From Nonomuraea cypriaca (lineage in GTDB: Bacteria; Actinomycetota; Actinomycetes; Streptosporangiales; Streptosporangiaceae), in the NCBI RefSeq assembly GCF_015645445.1, contig NZ_JADOGI010000098.1, forward strand, positions 1-36,931: DNA of 36,931 nt. Direction: 5' to 3'. This document shows, piece by piece, positions 8,039 to 15,592 of the stretch. Every line of letters starts with the position of its first letter. The first letter of the stretch is position 1. The notes beneath the pieces were generated by a model. That model was not told where the DNA came from. It was given only the letters and a program-made list of their open reading frames with translations, and made no database searches. The translations under genes and the position numbers were made by a program.

Positions 8039-8740
8039 ATGGGCTTGAAGGTCGAGAGTCGAACGTCGGATTCGCCGTACATCCAGCGGGTGTGGCGGAG
8101 CAGCAGCGATGACGTCAGCCAGATGATGTCGGTCGCGGCCTCGCATTGGGACCTGGTCTTCTGGGAGCAGCGCGGACAGATCAGCGTGGCTGTTCAAGGG
8201 CCGGAGACGAGGGCGACTCCGGCTCCCGTTCCCGAAGAGGCCACGTTCTTCGGGATCACCTTCGCACACGGCACTTCGATGCCACATCTTCCGGTCAACC
8301 GGCTCGTCAACGCGAACGCGGAGATCCCCGACGCGACGCGGAGATCGTTCTGGCTGAAGGGTGGCTACTGGGATCTTCCCGGCTACGACGATGCCGAGGC
8401 GTTCGTACGGCGGATGGCGCGCGAGGAGGTTCTGGTCAGCGACCCGCTCGTGGCCGCGGTGCTTCGTGGCACGTCGCCCGACGTGTCCGAACGGACCATC
8501 CAGCGGCGCCTCGTGGCGGCGACCGGGCTCACCCGCGGCGCCATCCGGCAGATCGATCGCGCCAGGCAGGCGGCGGTCCTGATCCAGGAGGGTGTGCCGG
8601 CCCACGACGTGGTCCACCGGCTCGAATACTTCGACCAACCACACCTGGCACGGTCCCTCACCCGCTATGTCGGGCGCACCGCCACGCAGTTGAGCGATCC
8701 GCAACCGTCGGAGCCGCTGTCGCTTCTGTACAAGACCTGA
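8039..8740 (+). CDS. AraC-family transcriptional regulator
   Basis: 233 aa. The last about 90 residues hold two helix-turn-helix units of AraC type (VSERTIQRRLVAATGLTRGA, IRQIDRARQAAVLIQEG, HDVVHRLEYFDQPHLARSLT, then RYVGRTATQL). The N-terminal half (YIQRVWRSSSDDVSQMM, LVFWEQRGQISVAVQGPE, FGITFAHGTSMPHLPVNRLV) is a beta-rich ligand domain of the DUF6597 type found in many actinobacterial AraC proteins. The DHFR-fold reductase gene starts 56 bp downstream on the same strand and may be its target. The divergent partner is the broken PBP4 gene. The ribosome site is weak, so the start is uncertain by a few codons. Confidence 0.85.
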   Translation: MGLKVESRTSDSPYIQRVWRSSSDDVSQMMSVAASHWDLVFWEQRGQISVAVQGPETRATPAPVPEEATFFGITFAHGTSMPHLPVNRLVNANAEIPDATRRSFWLKGGYWDLPGYDDAEAFVRRMAREEVLVSDPLVAAVLRGTSPDVSERTIQRRLVAATGLTRGAIRQIDRARQAAVLIQEGVPAHDVVHRLEYFDQPHLARSLTRYVGRTATQLSDPQPSEPLSLLYKT

Positions 8741-8796
8741 GCGCCCGCTCCCGCCTAGTCTCCATTCGTCACCCTCAAGGACTAAGGAACAGAGCG

Positions 8797-9342
8797 ATGG
8801 CTAAGATCATTTCGAGCTTCTTCATCTCCGTGGACGGCGTGGTCGAGTCGCCGGACAAGTGGCACTTCCCATACTGGAGCGATGAGATGGGCGCCGTGGT
8901 CGAGGCGGGCATGGGGAGCGCGGCGGGGTTCCTGATGGGCCGCAAGCTGTACGACGAGTGGTCCGCGTACTGGACGACGACGGACAATGACCCGGATGCC
9001 GCCATGTCCCTCAACAACGCGCGCAAGTATGTCATGTCCAACAGCTTGAAGAAGGCGGACTGGAGCAACACCACCATCATCTCCGGCGACGTCGCGGCGA
9101 AGCTGCGCGAGCTCAAGGAGCAGGCCGACGGCGACATCCAGATGTCCGGCTCCGCGACGACCGTACGGTGGCTGCTGGCCAACGGACTGCTCGACCAGTT
9201 GAACCTGCTCGTCCACCCGATCGCGGTCGGCCATGGCCGGCGGCTGTTCGAGGACACCCCGACCCACCCGCTGAAGCTGGTCAAGTCCGAAACCTTCCAG
9301 ACCGGCGTACTCAACCTGAGCTACGTCCCCGACGCCGGCTGA
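8797..9342 (+). CDS. Dihydrofolate-reductase-fold protein (RibD C-terminal family)
   Basis: 181 aa from the ATG at 8797 with AAGGA upstream. The fold is recognised from the opening strand IISSFFISVDGVVESPDKWH, the loop GFLMGRKLYDEWSAYW, the middle KYVMSNSLKKADWSNTTIIS and the conserved GSATTVRWLLANGLLDQLNL before HPIAVGHGRRLFED. The family uses NADPH. RibD proper reduces a pyrimidine intermediate of riboflavin synthesis, but stand-alone copies beside AraC regulators have unknown substrates. The C-terminus LNLSYVPDAG is complete. Probably co-transcribed with or controlled by the AraC gene in front. Confidence 0.85.
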   Translation: MAKIISSFFISVDGVVESPDKWHFPYWSDEMGAVVEAGMGSAAGFLMGRKLYDEWSAYWTTTDNDPDAAMSLNNARKYVMSNSLKKADWSNTTIISGDVAAKLRELKEQADGDIQMSGSATTVRWLLANGLLDQLNLLVHPIAVGHGRRLFEDTPTHPLKLVKSETFQTGVLNLSYVPDAG

Positions 9343-9410
9343 CCTCGGCGCGTACCGGAAACGGCGTTGATCTTGCATAATCTGTCGGTCGCGCCATGTA
9401 TCCATGAGGA

Positions 9411-10080
9411 ATGGCGACCTTCGTACTGATTCACGGCGGCGGCGACAGCGGCTGGGCCTGGCATCTGCTCGAAGCCGAACTGCGCTCACGGGGACATGAC
9501 ACGGTCGCCCCCGACCTGCCATCAGACGACGTTTCCGCAGGACTGGACGATTACGCCGATGCCATCGTCACGACCGTCGGCGACCGGCGGGACGTCGTGG
9601 TCGTCGGCCACTCGTACGGCGCCTTCACCGCACCCCTCGTGGCCGATCGGGCTCCCGGTGGACGTGCTGGTCCTGCTGGCGGGGATGATCCCGGCCCCTG
9701 GCGAGCGGCCGGACGATTGGTGGGAGAGCACCGGGTGCGTAGAAGCCAGACGCGAGGCGGGCATGTCCGGCATCAACGACCCCTTCGAGAGCTTCTACCA
9801 TGATGTTCCGCGCGAACTCGCCGAGGAGGCCCTACGCCGGGGGCGCGATGAATCCTCCCGGGCCGGGAACGAGCCTTGGCCACTGGAAGCCTGGCCGGAC
9901 GTGCCCACGAAGTTCATCCTGTGCAAGGACGACCGCTTCTTCCCAGCCGATTTCTTCCGCAGGCTGGCGAGAGAACGGCTGGGCATTGTGCCTGACGAAA
10001 TCTCCGGCAGCCACTGCGTCGCCCTCAGCAGGCCAAAGGAGTTGGCGGACATGCTCATGGGTTACCTCAAGCGCCCATGA
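9411..10080 (+). pseudogene. Alpha/beta hydrolase with single-base frameshift
   Basis: The first frame reads MATFVLIHGGGDSGWAWHLL, then VVVVGHSYGAFTAPLVADR: the HGGG oxyanion loop and nucleophile elbow G-H-S-Y-G of alpha/beta hydrolases. At about 9649-9651 (CGGG) coding jumps one base and continues as LPVDVLVLLAGMIPAPGE down to FILCKDDRFFPADF and SHCVALSRPKELADML, carrying the acid and the catalytic His (GSHC). Dropping one G restores a normal protein of about 222 aa. All three catalytic residues survive and only the frame is broken, so this is a recent mutation or a sequencing error. Homologues act as esterases or haloalkane-dehalogenase-like enzymes. Confidence 0.8.
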
Positions 10081-10096
10081 GCGGGGCTTGACGTGC

Positions 10097-10513
10097 TCAA
10101 GCCTGACCGCGAATCTCCGCCGCCAAGCCCGCAAGAGACTCGACGGGGACCTCGGCCTCGGTCCAAGGTGGCGTGAGATCAGTGAGTGTGTAGCGGGGGA
10201 CCACGTGGATGTGGAAATGGAAGACGCTCTGCCATGCGGTTTCGCCGCTCGCGTGCCAGAGGTTGATGCCAGGCGCATGCAGAGCCCGGGTCAGTTGGCG
10301 AGATACATGGACGGCCGTGCGCATGACCTGCGCCGCCCCATCGGGCGAAATCTCTGCCAAGTCTCTATGATGCTCTCTCGGCACGATCAGGCTATGGCCT
10401 TCGGTGACCTGAGCGATATTGAGAAAAGCAATCGTGTGATCGTCTTCATGGATCATCTGCGCAGGTTCGTCTCCTGCGATGATCCTGCAGAAAGTACAGG
10501 CGTTCGCGGTCAT
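10097..10513 (-). CDS. HIT-family nucleotide hydrolase
   Basis: 138 aa. The catalytic histidine triad is HFHIHVVPR (about residues 98-106), with the leading histidine-containing segment SVFHFHIHV. The N-terminal CTFCRIIAGDEPAQMIHEDD is typical for HIT proteins, with a two-Cys start that may bind zinc together with His. These enzymes cleave nucleoside phosphoramidates and dinucleoside polyphosphates. The ribosome site GGAAGGAA lies before the ATG at 10513. The start overlaps by 4 nt (ATGA) the stop of the small reading frame upstream, consistent with translational coupling. Confidence 0.9.
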   Translation of the reverse strand: MTANACTFCRIIAGDEPAQMIHEDDHTIAFLNIAQVTEGHSLIVPREHHRDLAEISPDGAAQVMRTAVHVSRQLTRALHAPGINLWHASGETAWQSVFHFHIHVVPRYTLTDLTPPWTEAEVPVESLAGLAAEIRGQA

Positions 10514-10755
10514 GTCAAAGGTTCCTTCCTGTAATCACGGCAACTCATCCGACTCCGTTTGCACCGAATCGTATGATCCCTTTCATGCCGATCCCCCGAG
10601 CGGTCGCCGTGGTCGTCGACGGACAGCCAGGCCCAGTGGTCGGAGGTGAACGCCGCGCGCCTCCACGGCTCGGGACAGCCTTCGCGCTCAGCGAACCACT
10701 GCCGGGCCAGGGCGGCCTGCCGTTCCAGAACCAGAGATTCGGCGGCCTCGGCCAC
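10510..10755 (-). CDS. Small hypothetical protein, possibly remnant, coupled to HIT gene
   Basis: 81 aa from a GTG at 10755; the frame stays open further upstream (RLNWSPSDFPDDPVAEAAES), so the true start may be earlier or the gene may be a truncated remnant. The readable core is AAESLVLERQAALARQWFAE, then REGCPEPWRRAAFTSDHWAW. The last about 30 residues (RSGDRHERDHTIRCKRSRM) look like read-through of non-coding DNA. Its stop overlaps the HIT start by ATGA. I do not recognise a family. It may be a real coupled gene or the decayed 3' end of one. Confidence 0.35.
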   Translation of the reverse strand: MAEAAESLVLERQAALARQWFAEREGCPEPWRRAAFTSDHWAWLSVDDHGDRSGDRHERDHTIRCKRSRMSCRDYRKEPLT

Positions 10756-10836
10756 GGGATCGTCAGGGAAGTCCGACGGTGACCAGTTCAGCCGGCCCGA
10801 CGTCGTACGCCACCAGCGCTCGCGCCGATCGCGTGA

Positions 10837-12120
10837 TCACCTGCGTATCGCCCGCAAGACCCTTCTCTCGCTCGCCGATGAGCCCGACCCCGCACCCGAG
10901 CCGGGGCTACCGTCTCCCGTGATCTCGGACCACCCCCGCCTACCAGCAGATTCTGGGCGAGTCAGCAAGGTCACCGTGATGTCGAGCCCGCCCTCCGGCA
11001 GGGCGCGTACGACGTAACGGCCTCGGTGCGCGGTGGTGATCGCGGCAACGATGGAGAGTCCGAGCCCGTGTCCCTGGCTGGCGCCGCCCCCGACCCGGTC
11101 GGGCGTGCGCCTCCGGAACGGCTCGAACAGCGCCGTGACCATGGTCGGGCTGAGCACGGTGCCGCTGTTGGCCACCCGCAGCGCCACCTCGGTCTGCCCG
11201 GCCCTGGTCTCCACCTCGATCCAGCCGCCCGGCGTGTTGTGCCGTACGGCATTCTCGATCAGGTTGGCGGCCAACCGTTCGAGCAGGGTCGGGTCGCCGA
11301 GCACGCGAGCGGGGGCGAGCCGCTGGGTGAGCCGCAGGCGCTGGAGCTCGACGTCGCCGGCCACGGCGGTGAGAACGGTTCGTACGGCGGCGGCGAAATC
11401 GACGTCGACATAGTGCTCGACGCCCCGCTCGCTACGGGCGAGTGTGAGCAGGCTGGCGATGAGATGCTCGTGCCGCTGGGTCGCGGCGTGTACCCGTTCG
11501 GCCATGGTCCGCAACGACTCCAGCGACGGGGTGGCGAGGGCCACGTCCACGGCGGCGCGCTGCACGGTGAGCGGGGTCCGCAGCTCGTGGGAGGCGTTGG
11601 CGACGAAGCGGCGCTGCGCCTCGAACGCGGCGGCGAGCCGACCGAGCATGGCGTCGAAGGTGTCGGCGAGTTCCTTGAGCTCGTCGCGGGGACCGCGCAG
11701 GTTGATCCGCTCGTCCAGGTTGTGAGTGGACAGCCGCCGGGCGGTGGCGGTGATGTCGCGCAGCGGGCGTAGCACCCGGCCGGCCACGACCCAGCCGAGC
11801 GCCAGCGCGATCAGTGACACGATCGCCAGGGCGAGCGCGGACTGGATGAGGAGCTGACTGAGCGCGTCGGCGCGCTGCTCGGCCAGCGCTTCGGCGATCC
11901 GGTCCCGTAGCGATCCGCCGAAGACGTCCGCGCGGGGCGAGAAGGAAGAGGCCGACTGGCGGGGGAAGCGCATACCCATGGCCTGGAGCGCCCGGGCGAA
12001 CAACCCGTAGGTGATGGCGAGCAGCAGCAGTCCGACTGCGAGGAACAGCCCGCCGTAGAGGGCGGTGAGCCGCAGCCGGATGGTGGCCGGCGGGCGGCGA
12101 AGCGCGAGCCGTACCGTCAT
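10837..12120 (-). CDS. Sensor histidine kinase of an OmpR-type two-component system
   Basis: 427 aa; the ATG at 12120 overlaps the response-regulator stop by ATGA (12117-12120), so the two are translated as a pair. Two membrane segments (LTALYGGLFLAVGLLLLAIT and LALAIVSLIALALGWVVAG) bracket a short extracellular loop of about 50 residues. Then follow a HAMP domain (RVLRPLRDITATARRLSTHN), the H-box SHELRTPL with the phosphorylated His, the N-box LAANLIENAVRHN and the G-box GHGLGLSIVAAI. The sensed signal is not known. Its regulator, and the secreted protein divergent from it, share an intergenic region with a matched pair of binding boxes. Confidence 0.95.
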   Translation of the reverse strand: MTVRLALRRPPATIRLRLTALYGGLFLAVGLLLLAITYGLFARALQAMGMRFPRQSASSFSPRADVFGGSLRDRIAEALAEQRADALSQLLIQSALALAIVSLIALALGWVVAGRVLRPLRDITATARRLSTHNLDERINLRGPRDELKELADTFDAMLGRLAAAFEAQRRFVANASHELRTPLTVQRAAVDVALATPSLESLRTMAERVHAATQRHEHLIASLLTLARSERGVEHYVDVDFAAAVRTVLTAVAGDVELQRLRLTQRLAPARVLGDPTLLERLAANLIENAVRHNTPGGWIEVETRAGQTEVALRVANSGTVLSPTMVTALFEPFRRRTPDRVGGGASQGHGLGLSIVAAITTAHRGRYVVRALPEGGLDITVTLLTRPESAGRRGWSEITGDGSPGSGAGSGSSASERRVLRAIRR

Positions 12121-12779
12121 GGCCGGCCGATCCGGTATCCGGCGCCGGGGACGGTGTCGATGACGGCGGGCTCGCCGAGTTTGCGGCGCAGCCGCATGAC
12201 CGTGACTCTGACCGTGTTGGTGAACGGGTCGGTGTGGGCGTCCCAGACGCGTTCGAGCAGGTCCTCGCTGGTGACCACTGCGCCGCGGGCGCCGAGCAGC
12301 ACAGAAAGGACGCCGAATTCCTTGGCTGTGAGGTCCAGGCGCCGCGTGGCACGCGTGGCCACGCGGCGGGCGGTGTCCACGGTGAGGTCTCCGTGGACGA
12401 GCACCGGCGGGATCGCCGGGTTGGCGCGCCGCGCCAGTGCGCGGATCCTGGCCACCAACTCGGCGAAGGCGAACGGCTTGGCCAGGTAGTCGTCGGCGCC
12501 AAGACTCAGCCCTGCCACCCGGTCGTCGAGCGTGCCGGCCGCGGTGAGCATCAGCACCCGCGGCACGGCCCCGTTCGCGACCAGTTCCTTGCACACCTCG
12601 TCGCCGTGCACGTCAGGCAGGTCGCGGTCGAGCACCACGACGTCGTAGCGGTTGACGGCGAGTTGCTCCAGGGCATCGGCCCCGCCCAGTGCGCCGTCGA
12701 CCGCCATCCCCTCGGCGCGCAGCCCGTCGAGCAGGATCTCCACCAGGTCCGCCTGGTCCTCCACGACCAACACCCGCAT
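12117..12779 (-). CDS. OmpR-family response regulator
   Basis: 220 aa with ribosome site GGGGAGA before the ATG. Receiver domain: acidic pocket VVEDQADLVEILLDG, phospho-Asp in YDVVVLDRDLPDVHG (about residue 51), Thr/Ser switch VLMLTAAG, Lys in DYLAKPFAF. The C-terminal winged helix (RRLDLTAKEFGVLSVLLGAR, VTSEDLLERVWD, NTVRVTVMRLRRKLGE, GAGYRIG) is the OmpR/PhoB type, which binds direct repeats with 11-bp spacing. Exactly such repeats (GTTA-N7-GTTA) occur twice in the divergent intergenic region, so autoregulation and control of the secreted-protein gene are likely. Confidence 0.95.
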   Translation of the reverse strand: MRVLVVEDQADLVEILLDGLRAEGMAVDGALGGADALEQLAVNRYDVVVLDRDLPDVHGDEVCKELVANGAVPRVLMLTAAGTLDDRVAGLSLGADDYLAKPFAFAELVARIRALARRANPAIPPVLVHGDLTVDTARRVATRATRRLDLTAKEFGVLSVLLGARGAVVTSEDLLERVWDAHTDPFTNTVRVTVMRLRRKLGEPAVIDTVPGAGYRIGRP

Positions 12780-12828
12780 CGCTGTCTCCCCTCACACCCG
12801 CTCAGCCTTACCAGGCTGCCGAAACCCC

Positions 12829-12847
12829 GATAACGCCGGCGTAACAG
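12829..12847 (-). promoter_or_regulatory. OmpR-type box, copy facing the kinase operon
   Basis: On the minus strand the sequence is CTGTTACGCCGGCGTTATC: two GTTA half-sites 11 bp apart, start to start. The same 19-mer, with three or so changes, occurs at 12864-12882 on the plus strand, so the pair forms an inverted arrangement between two divergent genes. Confidence 0.6.
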
Positions 12848-12863
12848 GAGAGGGCTCCCGCTG

Positions 12864-12882
12864 CTGTTACGCCAGTGTTAGC
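12864..12882 (+). promoter_or_regulatory. OmpR-type box, copy facing the secreted-protein gene
   Basis: CTGTTACGCCAGTGTTAGC has GTTA half-sites 11 bp apart and matches the minus-strand box at 12829-12847 at 16 of 19 bases. It lies 44 bp before the ATG of the secreted protein and probably overlaps its promoter. Confidence 0.6.
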
Positions 12883-12925
12883 ACCCTCGTCACAGACTGC
12901 CGGAAGCCGATTGAAAGGAGCGCAT

Positions 12926-13447
12926 ATGAAGCGCTTGGTGGTGATCGCCGCGGCGGTTCTGATCGTGGGAGGGCTCGGCGGGGCGGCCTACGCCGCGTCG
13001 TCGGGCGAGGCGACCCAGCCGACCGTGCGAGCCAGCGCCGGTCCGGACTTCTCCCGGGATCTGCCGGCGCCCGGCACGATGCTGTACGGCGAGACGGTGA
13101 CCCAGTCCGAGGACGGCGGGAAAACGGTGCACAACTGGCAGCGAGGCCAGGTCGCTGGGATCTCCGGCACTGCGATGACGGTCAAGAGCACCGATGGGAC
13201 CTCGTGGACCTGGGCCCTCACCGGGGACACCAAGATCCGCGGAGACAAGGAAGACACCTCCGTGTCCGACATCAAGACGGGCGACGAGGTCATGGTGGCC
13301 GGCACGCGGAACGGCGAGAGCCGTACCGCCTCGTCCGTCACCAGCCCGCCTCGGGACTTCGGCAAGCTGCGGGAGCGCCTTGCGGAGTTGCGGGAGAACG
13401 GGGGCCCGCGGGGTCTGCGGGAGCGCCTGGCGGATCTCCCGTCCTGA
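12926..13447 (+). CDS. Secreted protein with a DUF5666-like small beta domain
   Basis: 173 aa; ATG with GAAAGGAG 5 nt upstream. Residues 1-24 are a Sec signal peptide (MKRLVVIAAAVLIVGGLGGA, cleavage near AYA-AS). The middle (about 72-140) reads GQVAGISGTAMTVKSTDGTS, TWALTGDTKIRGD, IKTGDEVMVAGTRNGESRTA, the pattern of DUF5666-type OB-like beta domains found in secreted actinobacterial proteins. The tail is charged and repetitive (KLRERLAELRENGGPRGLRERLADL). It is divergent from the two-component system and has its matching box, so it is probably a regulon member. A strong hairpin terminator follows. Confidence 0.8.
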   Translation: MKRLVVIAAAVLIVGGLGGAAYAASSGEATQPTVRASAGPDFSRDLPAPGTMLYGETVTQSEDGGKTVHNWQRGQVAGISGTAMTVKSTDGTSWTWALTGDTKIRGDKEDTSVSDIKTGDEVMVAGTRNGESRTASSVTSPPRDFGKLRERLAELRENGGPRGLRERLADLPS

Positions 13448-13454
13448 CGCCTTG

Positions 13455-13491
13455 GGGCCTGACGCCGGGGAGCGTCCCCGGTGTCAGGCCC
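13455..13491 (+). terminator. Strong hairpin after the secreted-protein gene
   Basis: GGGCCTGACGCCGGGGA, a GCG loop, and TCCCCGGTGTCAGGCCC form a 17-bp stem with one G-T pair, 8 bp after the stop. No U tract follows, as is common in high-GC actinobacteria. It probably also stops transcripts arriving from the minus strand. Confidence 0.75.
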
Positions 13492-13504
13492 GATGCCTCG
13501 GACT

Positions 13505-13762
13505 TCACCAGTCGGCGCATTCTGCCCGGGAAACTCTCTGCGAATCCCGGCCTTCCGGCATTTCGAGATGTAGGCGTCGGCGGTGACAGTCAGGTTGGCG
13601 CTGATATTGCAGTTCGGCGCTGGGGGCGGTGGACCGAGTGGGACGACGATCAGCGACGCGCCCTGCGTAACGCTCGCCATCGCAGGCGGAGCGGCGAGGG
13701 CGAGCCCGGCCCATGAAAACCGGCGCGATGACGGACACGAACATGCGGGTAATACGGGCCAT
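13505..13762 (-). pseudogene. Small secreted protein, frameshifted in its signal peptide and C-truncated
   Basis: From the ATG at 13762 the peptide MARITRMFVSVIAPV begins a signal sequence, but at the AAAA run (13716-13719 on plus) the frame breaks. One base over, the natural continuation is WAGLALAAPPAMA, a classic cleavage region, then SVTQGASLIVVPLGPPPPAP and NCNISANLTVTADAYISKCR, then KAGIRREFPGQ. Removing one base gives a complete signal peptide and a mature chain with two Cys. After FPGQ the frame has no early stop and runs into the neighbouring terminator, so the 3' end is also lost. Family unknown to me. Confidence 0.45.
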
Positions 13763-13902
13763 CTCTCCCTGATGAGACGGCCCAGGCGGACTTTGCCACC
13801 TGGGCCTGCCAATGTTGGGAGAGACGGTCGTCCATTCGGCTGAATTCATGATGAAGCCGGGCTGAAAACCGTGGTCAGGGACGGCCCACTGGAGGAACGA
13901 CC

Positions 13903-13962
13903 TTGGCGGAGTACTTCGACCTCGTCAGGCGCGCCCGCGACACCGTACCGGCTGCTCGTTAG
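13903..13962 (+). pseudogene. Possible 5' stub of a deleted gene
   Basis: A good ribosome site (GGAGGA, 13891-13896) precedes a TTG that starts LAEYFDLVRRARDTVPAAR, followed by a stop. The first about 14 residues look like a normal protein N-terminus, after which sequence changes and a palindromic hairpin begins. It may be what remains of a gene removed by deletion, or chance. Weak evidence. Confidence 0.2.
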
Positions 13963-13981
13963 CCGAGGGCCGGCCCTCGGC
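13962..13981. terminator. Palindromic hairpin next to the TetR gene end
   Basis: GCCGAGGG-CCGG-CCCTCGGC is a perfect inverted repeat 3 bp beyond the stop of the minus-strand TetR gene. It is a likely terminator for that gene. Confidence 0.55.
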
Positions 13982-13983
13982 CG

Positions 13984-14550
13984 TCATCGCGGGGTGAGCC
14001 CGGGCCGGCGGCCGCCGACGCCGTTCAGCAGGGTGTCGACGACGAGGTCGGCGGCCTGGGGTGGCTCGATCCGGGGAAACTGGTGGGCGGCCGTGTCCAC
14101 GAGATGGTCCAGCATGGCGCGGGCCCAGCCGGGTGGCACGTCGGACCGCAGGAAACCCTCGTCGGCCGCCCGCTGGACGAACCTGTCGAGGCGGCCGCTC
14201 TGCTCCTCCCGCCGCGCGTTCGCGTCGGGGTCCGCGCGCATCATCCGGCGCGTGTCCAACGGCCACTCCCGGCTCACCGGGACGATGGCCTCCACGTAGC
14301 GGTGCAGCGCCACGGGCACGGGCGCCTCCACGAGTCGCGCCTGGTCGAGAACCCGCTGCGAGGAGTCGAGCTTCGCCTCGAAGACGGCGGCGAGCAGGGC
14401 CTCGCGGGTGGCGAAGCGCCGGTAGACGGTACGCCTGTCGACCCCGGCCTCGGTGGCGATCGCGGCGATGCTGGTCGCCGGGTCCTCCGCCAGCAACCGG
14501 GCCCCGGTGCGCAGGACGGCGTCCAGGTTGCGCGCGGCATCAGCTCTCAT
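13984..14550 (-). CDS. TetR-family repressor, divergent from SDR
   Basis: 188 aa; ATG with GGAGGGC upstream. The N-terminal helix-turn-helix (NLDAVLRTGARLLAEDPATS, IAAIATEAGVDRRTVYRRFA, TREALLAAVF) is standard TetR. The C-terminal part (DRFVQRAADEGFLRSDVPPG, ARAMLDHLVDTAAH, DLVVDTLLNGVGG) is the ligand and dimer domain typical of repressors paired with short-chain dehydrogenases. The SDR gene is transcribed away from it with 137 bp between. That gap holds two GTTAGTG repeats 11 bp apart as a candidate operator. It probably represses both genes until a substrate appears. Confidence 0.9.
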   Translation of the reverse strand: MRADAARNLDAVLRTGARLLAEDPATSIAAIATEAGVDRRTVYRRFATREALLAAVFEAKLDSSQRVLDQARLVEAPVPVALHRYVEAIVPVSREWPLDTRRMMRADPDANARREEQSGRLDRFVQRAADEGFLRSDVPPGWARAMLDHLVDTAAHQFPRIEPPQAADLVVDTLLNGVGGRRPGLTPR

Positions 14551-14620
14551 TGCCCTCCTACCTTACGCGTTGTGTGCCATCTCACCGCCCAATCTCCATT
14601 CAAGGATGGCACAAACGAAG

Positions 14621-14638
14621 GTTAGTGCTACGTTAGTG
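14621..14638. promoter_or_regulatory. GTTAGTG direct repeat between TetR and SDR
   Basis: GTTAGTG at 14621-14627 and again at 14632-14638, 11 bp apart, lies between the divergent TetR and SDR genes. It is a candidate TetR operator overlapping the SDR promoter region. Confidence 0.4.
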
Positions 14639-14687
14639 TGACAGTTAATTCACCCCGGAAGGTCCCGTGAGGGAAGAGGAGACAGAT

Positions 14688-15527
14688 ATGAGCAGGACCT
14701 GGCTCATCACCGGCAGCTCGCGCGGCTTCGGCCGCGAGCTCGCGGTGGCCGCGCTGGAGCGCGGCGATCGGGTGGTCGCCACCGCGCGCCGCCCCGGGCA
14801 ACTCGACGACCTCGTGCCGAAGTACGGCGACCGGGTACGCACGTTCGCCCTGGACGTCACCGACGCCGAGGCCGCGCGTGCCGCCGTGAGCTTCGCCGTC
14901 GACGAGTTCGGCGGCCTCGACGTGGTGGTCAACAACGCCGGCTACGCGAACTCCGCCCCCATCGAGGAGATCCCGGACGAGGACTTCCGCGCACAGGTCG
15001 AAGCCAACTTCTTCGGCGTCGTGAACGTCACGAAGGCCGCCCTCCCGGTCCTGCGCGGAGAGCGTTCTGGACACTTCCTCCAGTTCTCCTCGATCGGGGG
15101 CCGAGTGGGCGGCTCGCCGGGTTTGGCCGCGTACCAGGCGGCGAAGTTCGCGGTCGAGGGCTTCTCGGAGGTGCTGAACAGCGAGGTGAAGCCGCTGGGC
15201 ATCAAGGTCACCATCATCGAGCCGGGCGGGTTCCGTACCGACTGGGCGGGCTCGTCCATGAGGACGCCCCCTGTCGGCCCCGACTACGAGCAGACCGTCG
15301 GCGCGATGAACCGCCGCCGCGCCGGCTTCGACCGTACGGCGCCGGGAGACCCCGCGCGGGCGGCCCGGATCATTCTGGACCTCGTCGACCTCGACGAGCC
15401 GCCGCTGCGCCTCCTGCTCGGCTCGGACGCGGTGGAACTGGCCGAACACTCGTCCCAGGCCCGAGCCGCGGAGGCGGCGCGCTGGGCGGAGGTGAGCCGC
15501 TCGGCCGACTTCCCGCCCGGAGAATAG
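14688..15527 (+). CDS. Short-chain dehydrogenase/reductase (classical SDR)
   Basis: 279 aa; the ATG at 14688 is chosen over a GTG 21 bp earlier because GAAGAGGAGA sits at the right distance. The cofactor loop is TGSSRGFGRE (residues 8-17), a TGxxxGxG Rossmann motif with Arg, which favours NADP(H). The structural motif is NNAGYA, the catalytic Ser lies in LQFSSIGGRVGG, and the catalytic pair is YQAAK (Y-x-x-x-K). The motif EPGGFRTDWAG follows. The sequence resembles SDRs that oxidise or reduce small alcohols or ketones. The paired TetR suggests a substrate-induced detoxification enzyme. Confidence 0.95.
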   Translation: MSRTWLITGSSRGFGRELAVAALERGDRVVATARRPGQLDDLVPKYGDRVRTFALDVTDAEAARAAVSFAVDEFGGLDVVVNNAGYANSAPIEEIPDEDFRAQVEANFFGVVNVTKAALPVLRGERSGHFLQFSSIGGRVGGSPGLAAYQAAKFAVEGFSEVLNSEVKPLGIKVTIIEPGGFRTDWAGSSMRTPPVGPDYEQTVGAMNRRRAGFDRTAPGDPARAARIILDLVDLDEPPLRLLLGSDAVELAEHSSQARAAEAARWAEVSRSADFPPGE

Positions 15528-15592
15528 CCCCGCCGCGCAGGTCATGAGATCAGGACCGCATCGAGCGCGCAGCCGGCACCGACCTCCGCCGC

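Noticed and set aside
9496..10080. Programmed ribosomal frameshift in the hydrolase gene
   Set aside because: There is no slippery heptamer or downstream structure near 9650, and such hydrolases are not known to use frameshifting.
12988..13812. Minus-strand frame of 274 codons
   Set aside because: Only the 13.5-13.75 kb part (the secreted-peptide remnant) looks coding; the rest is antisense to the secreted-protein gene and its terminator.
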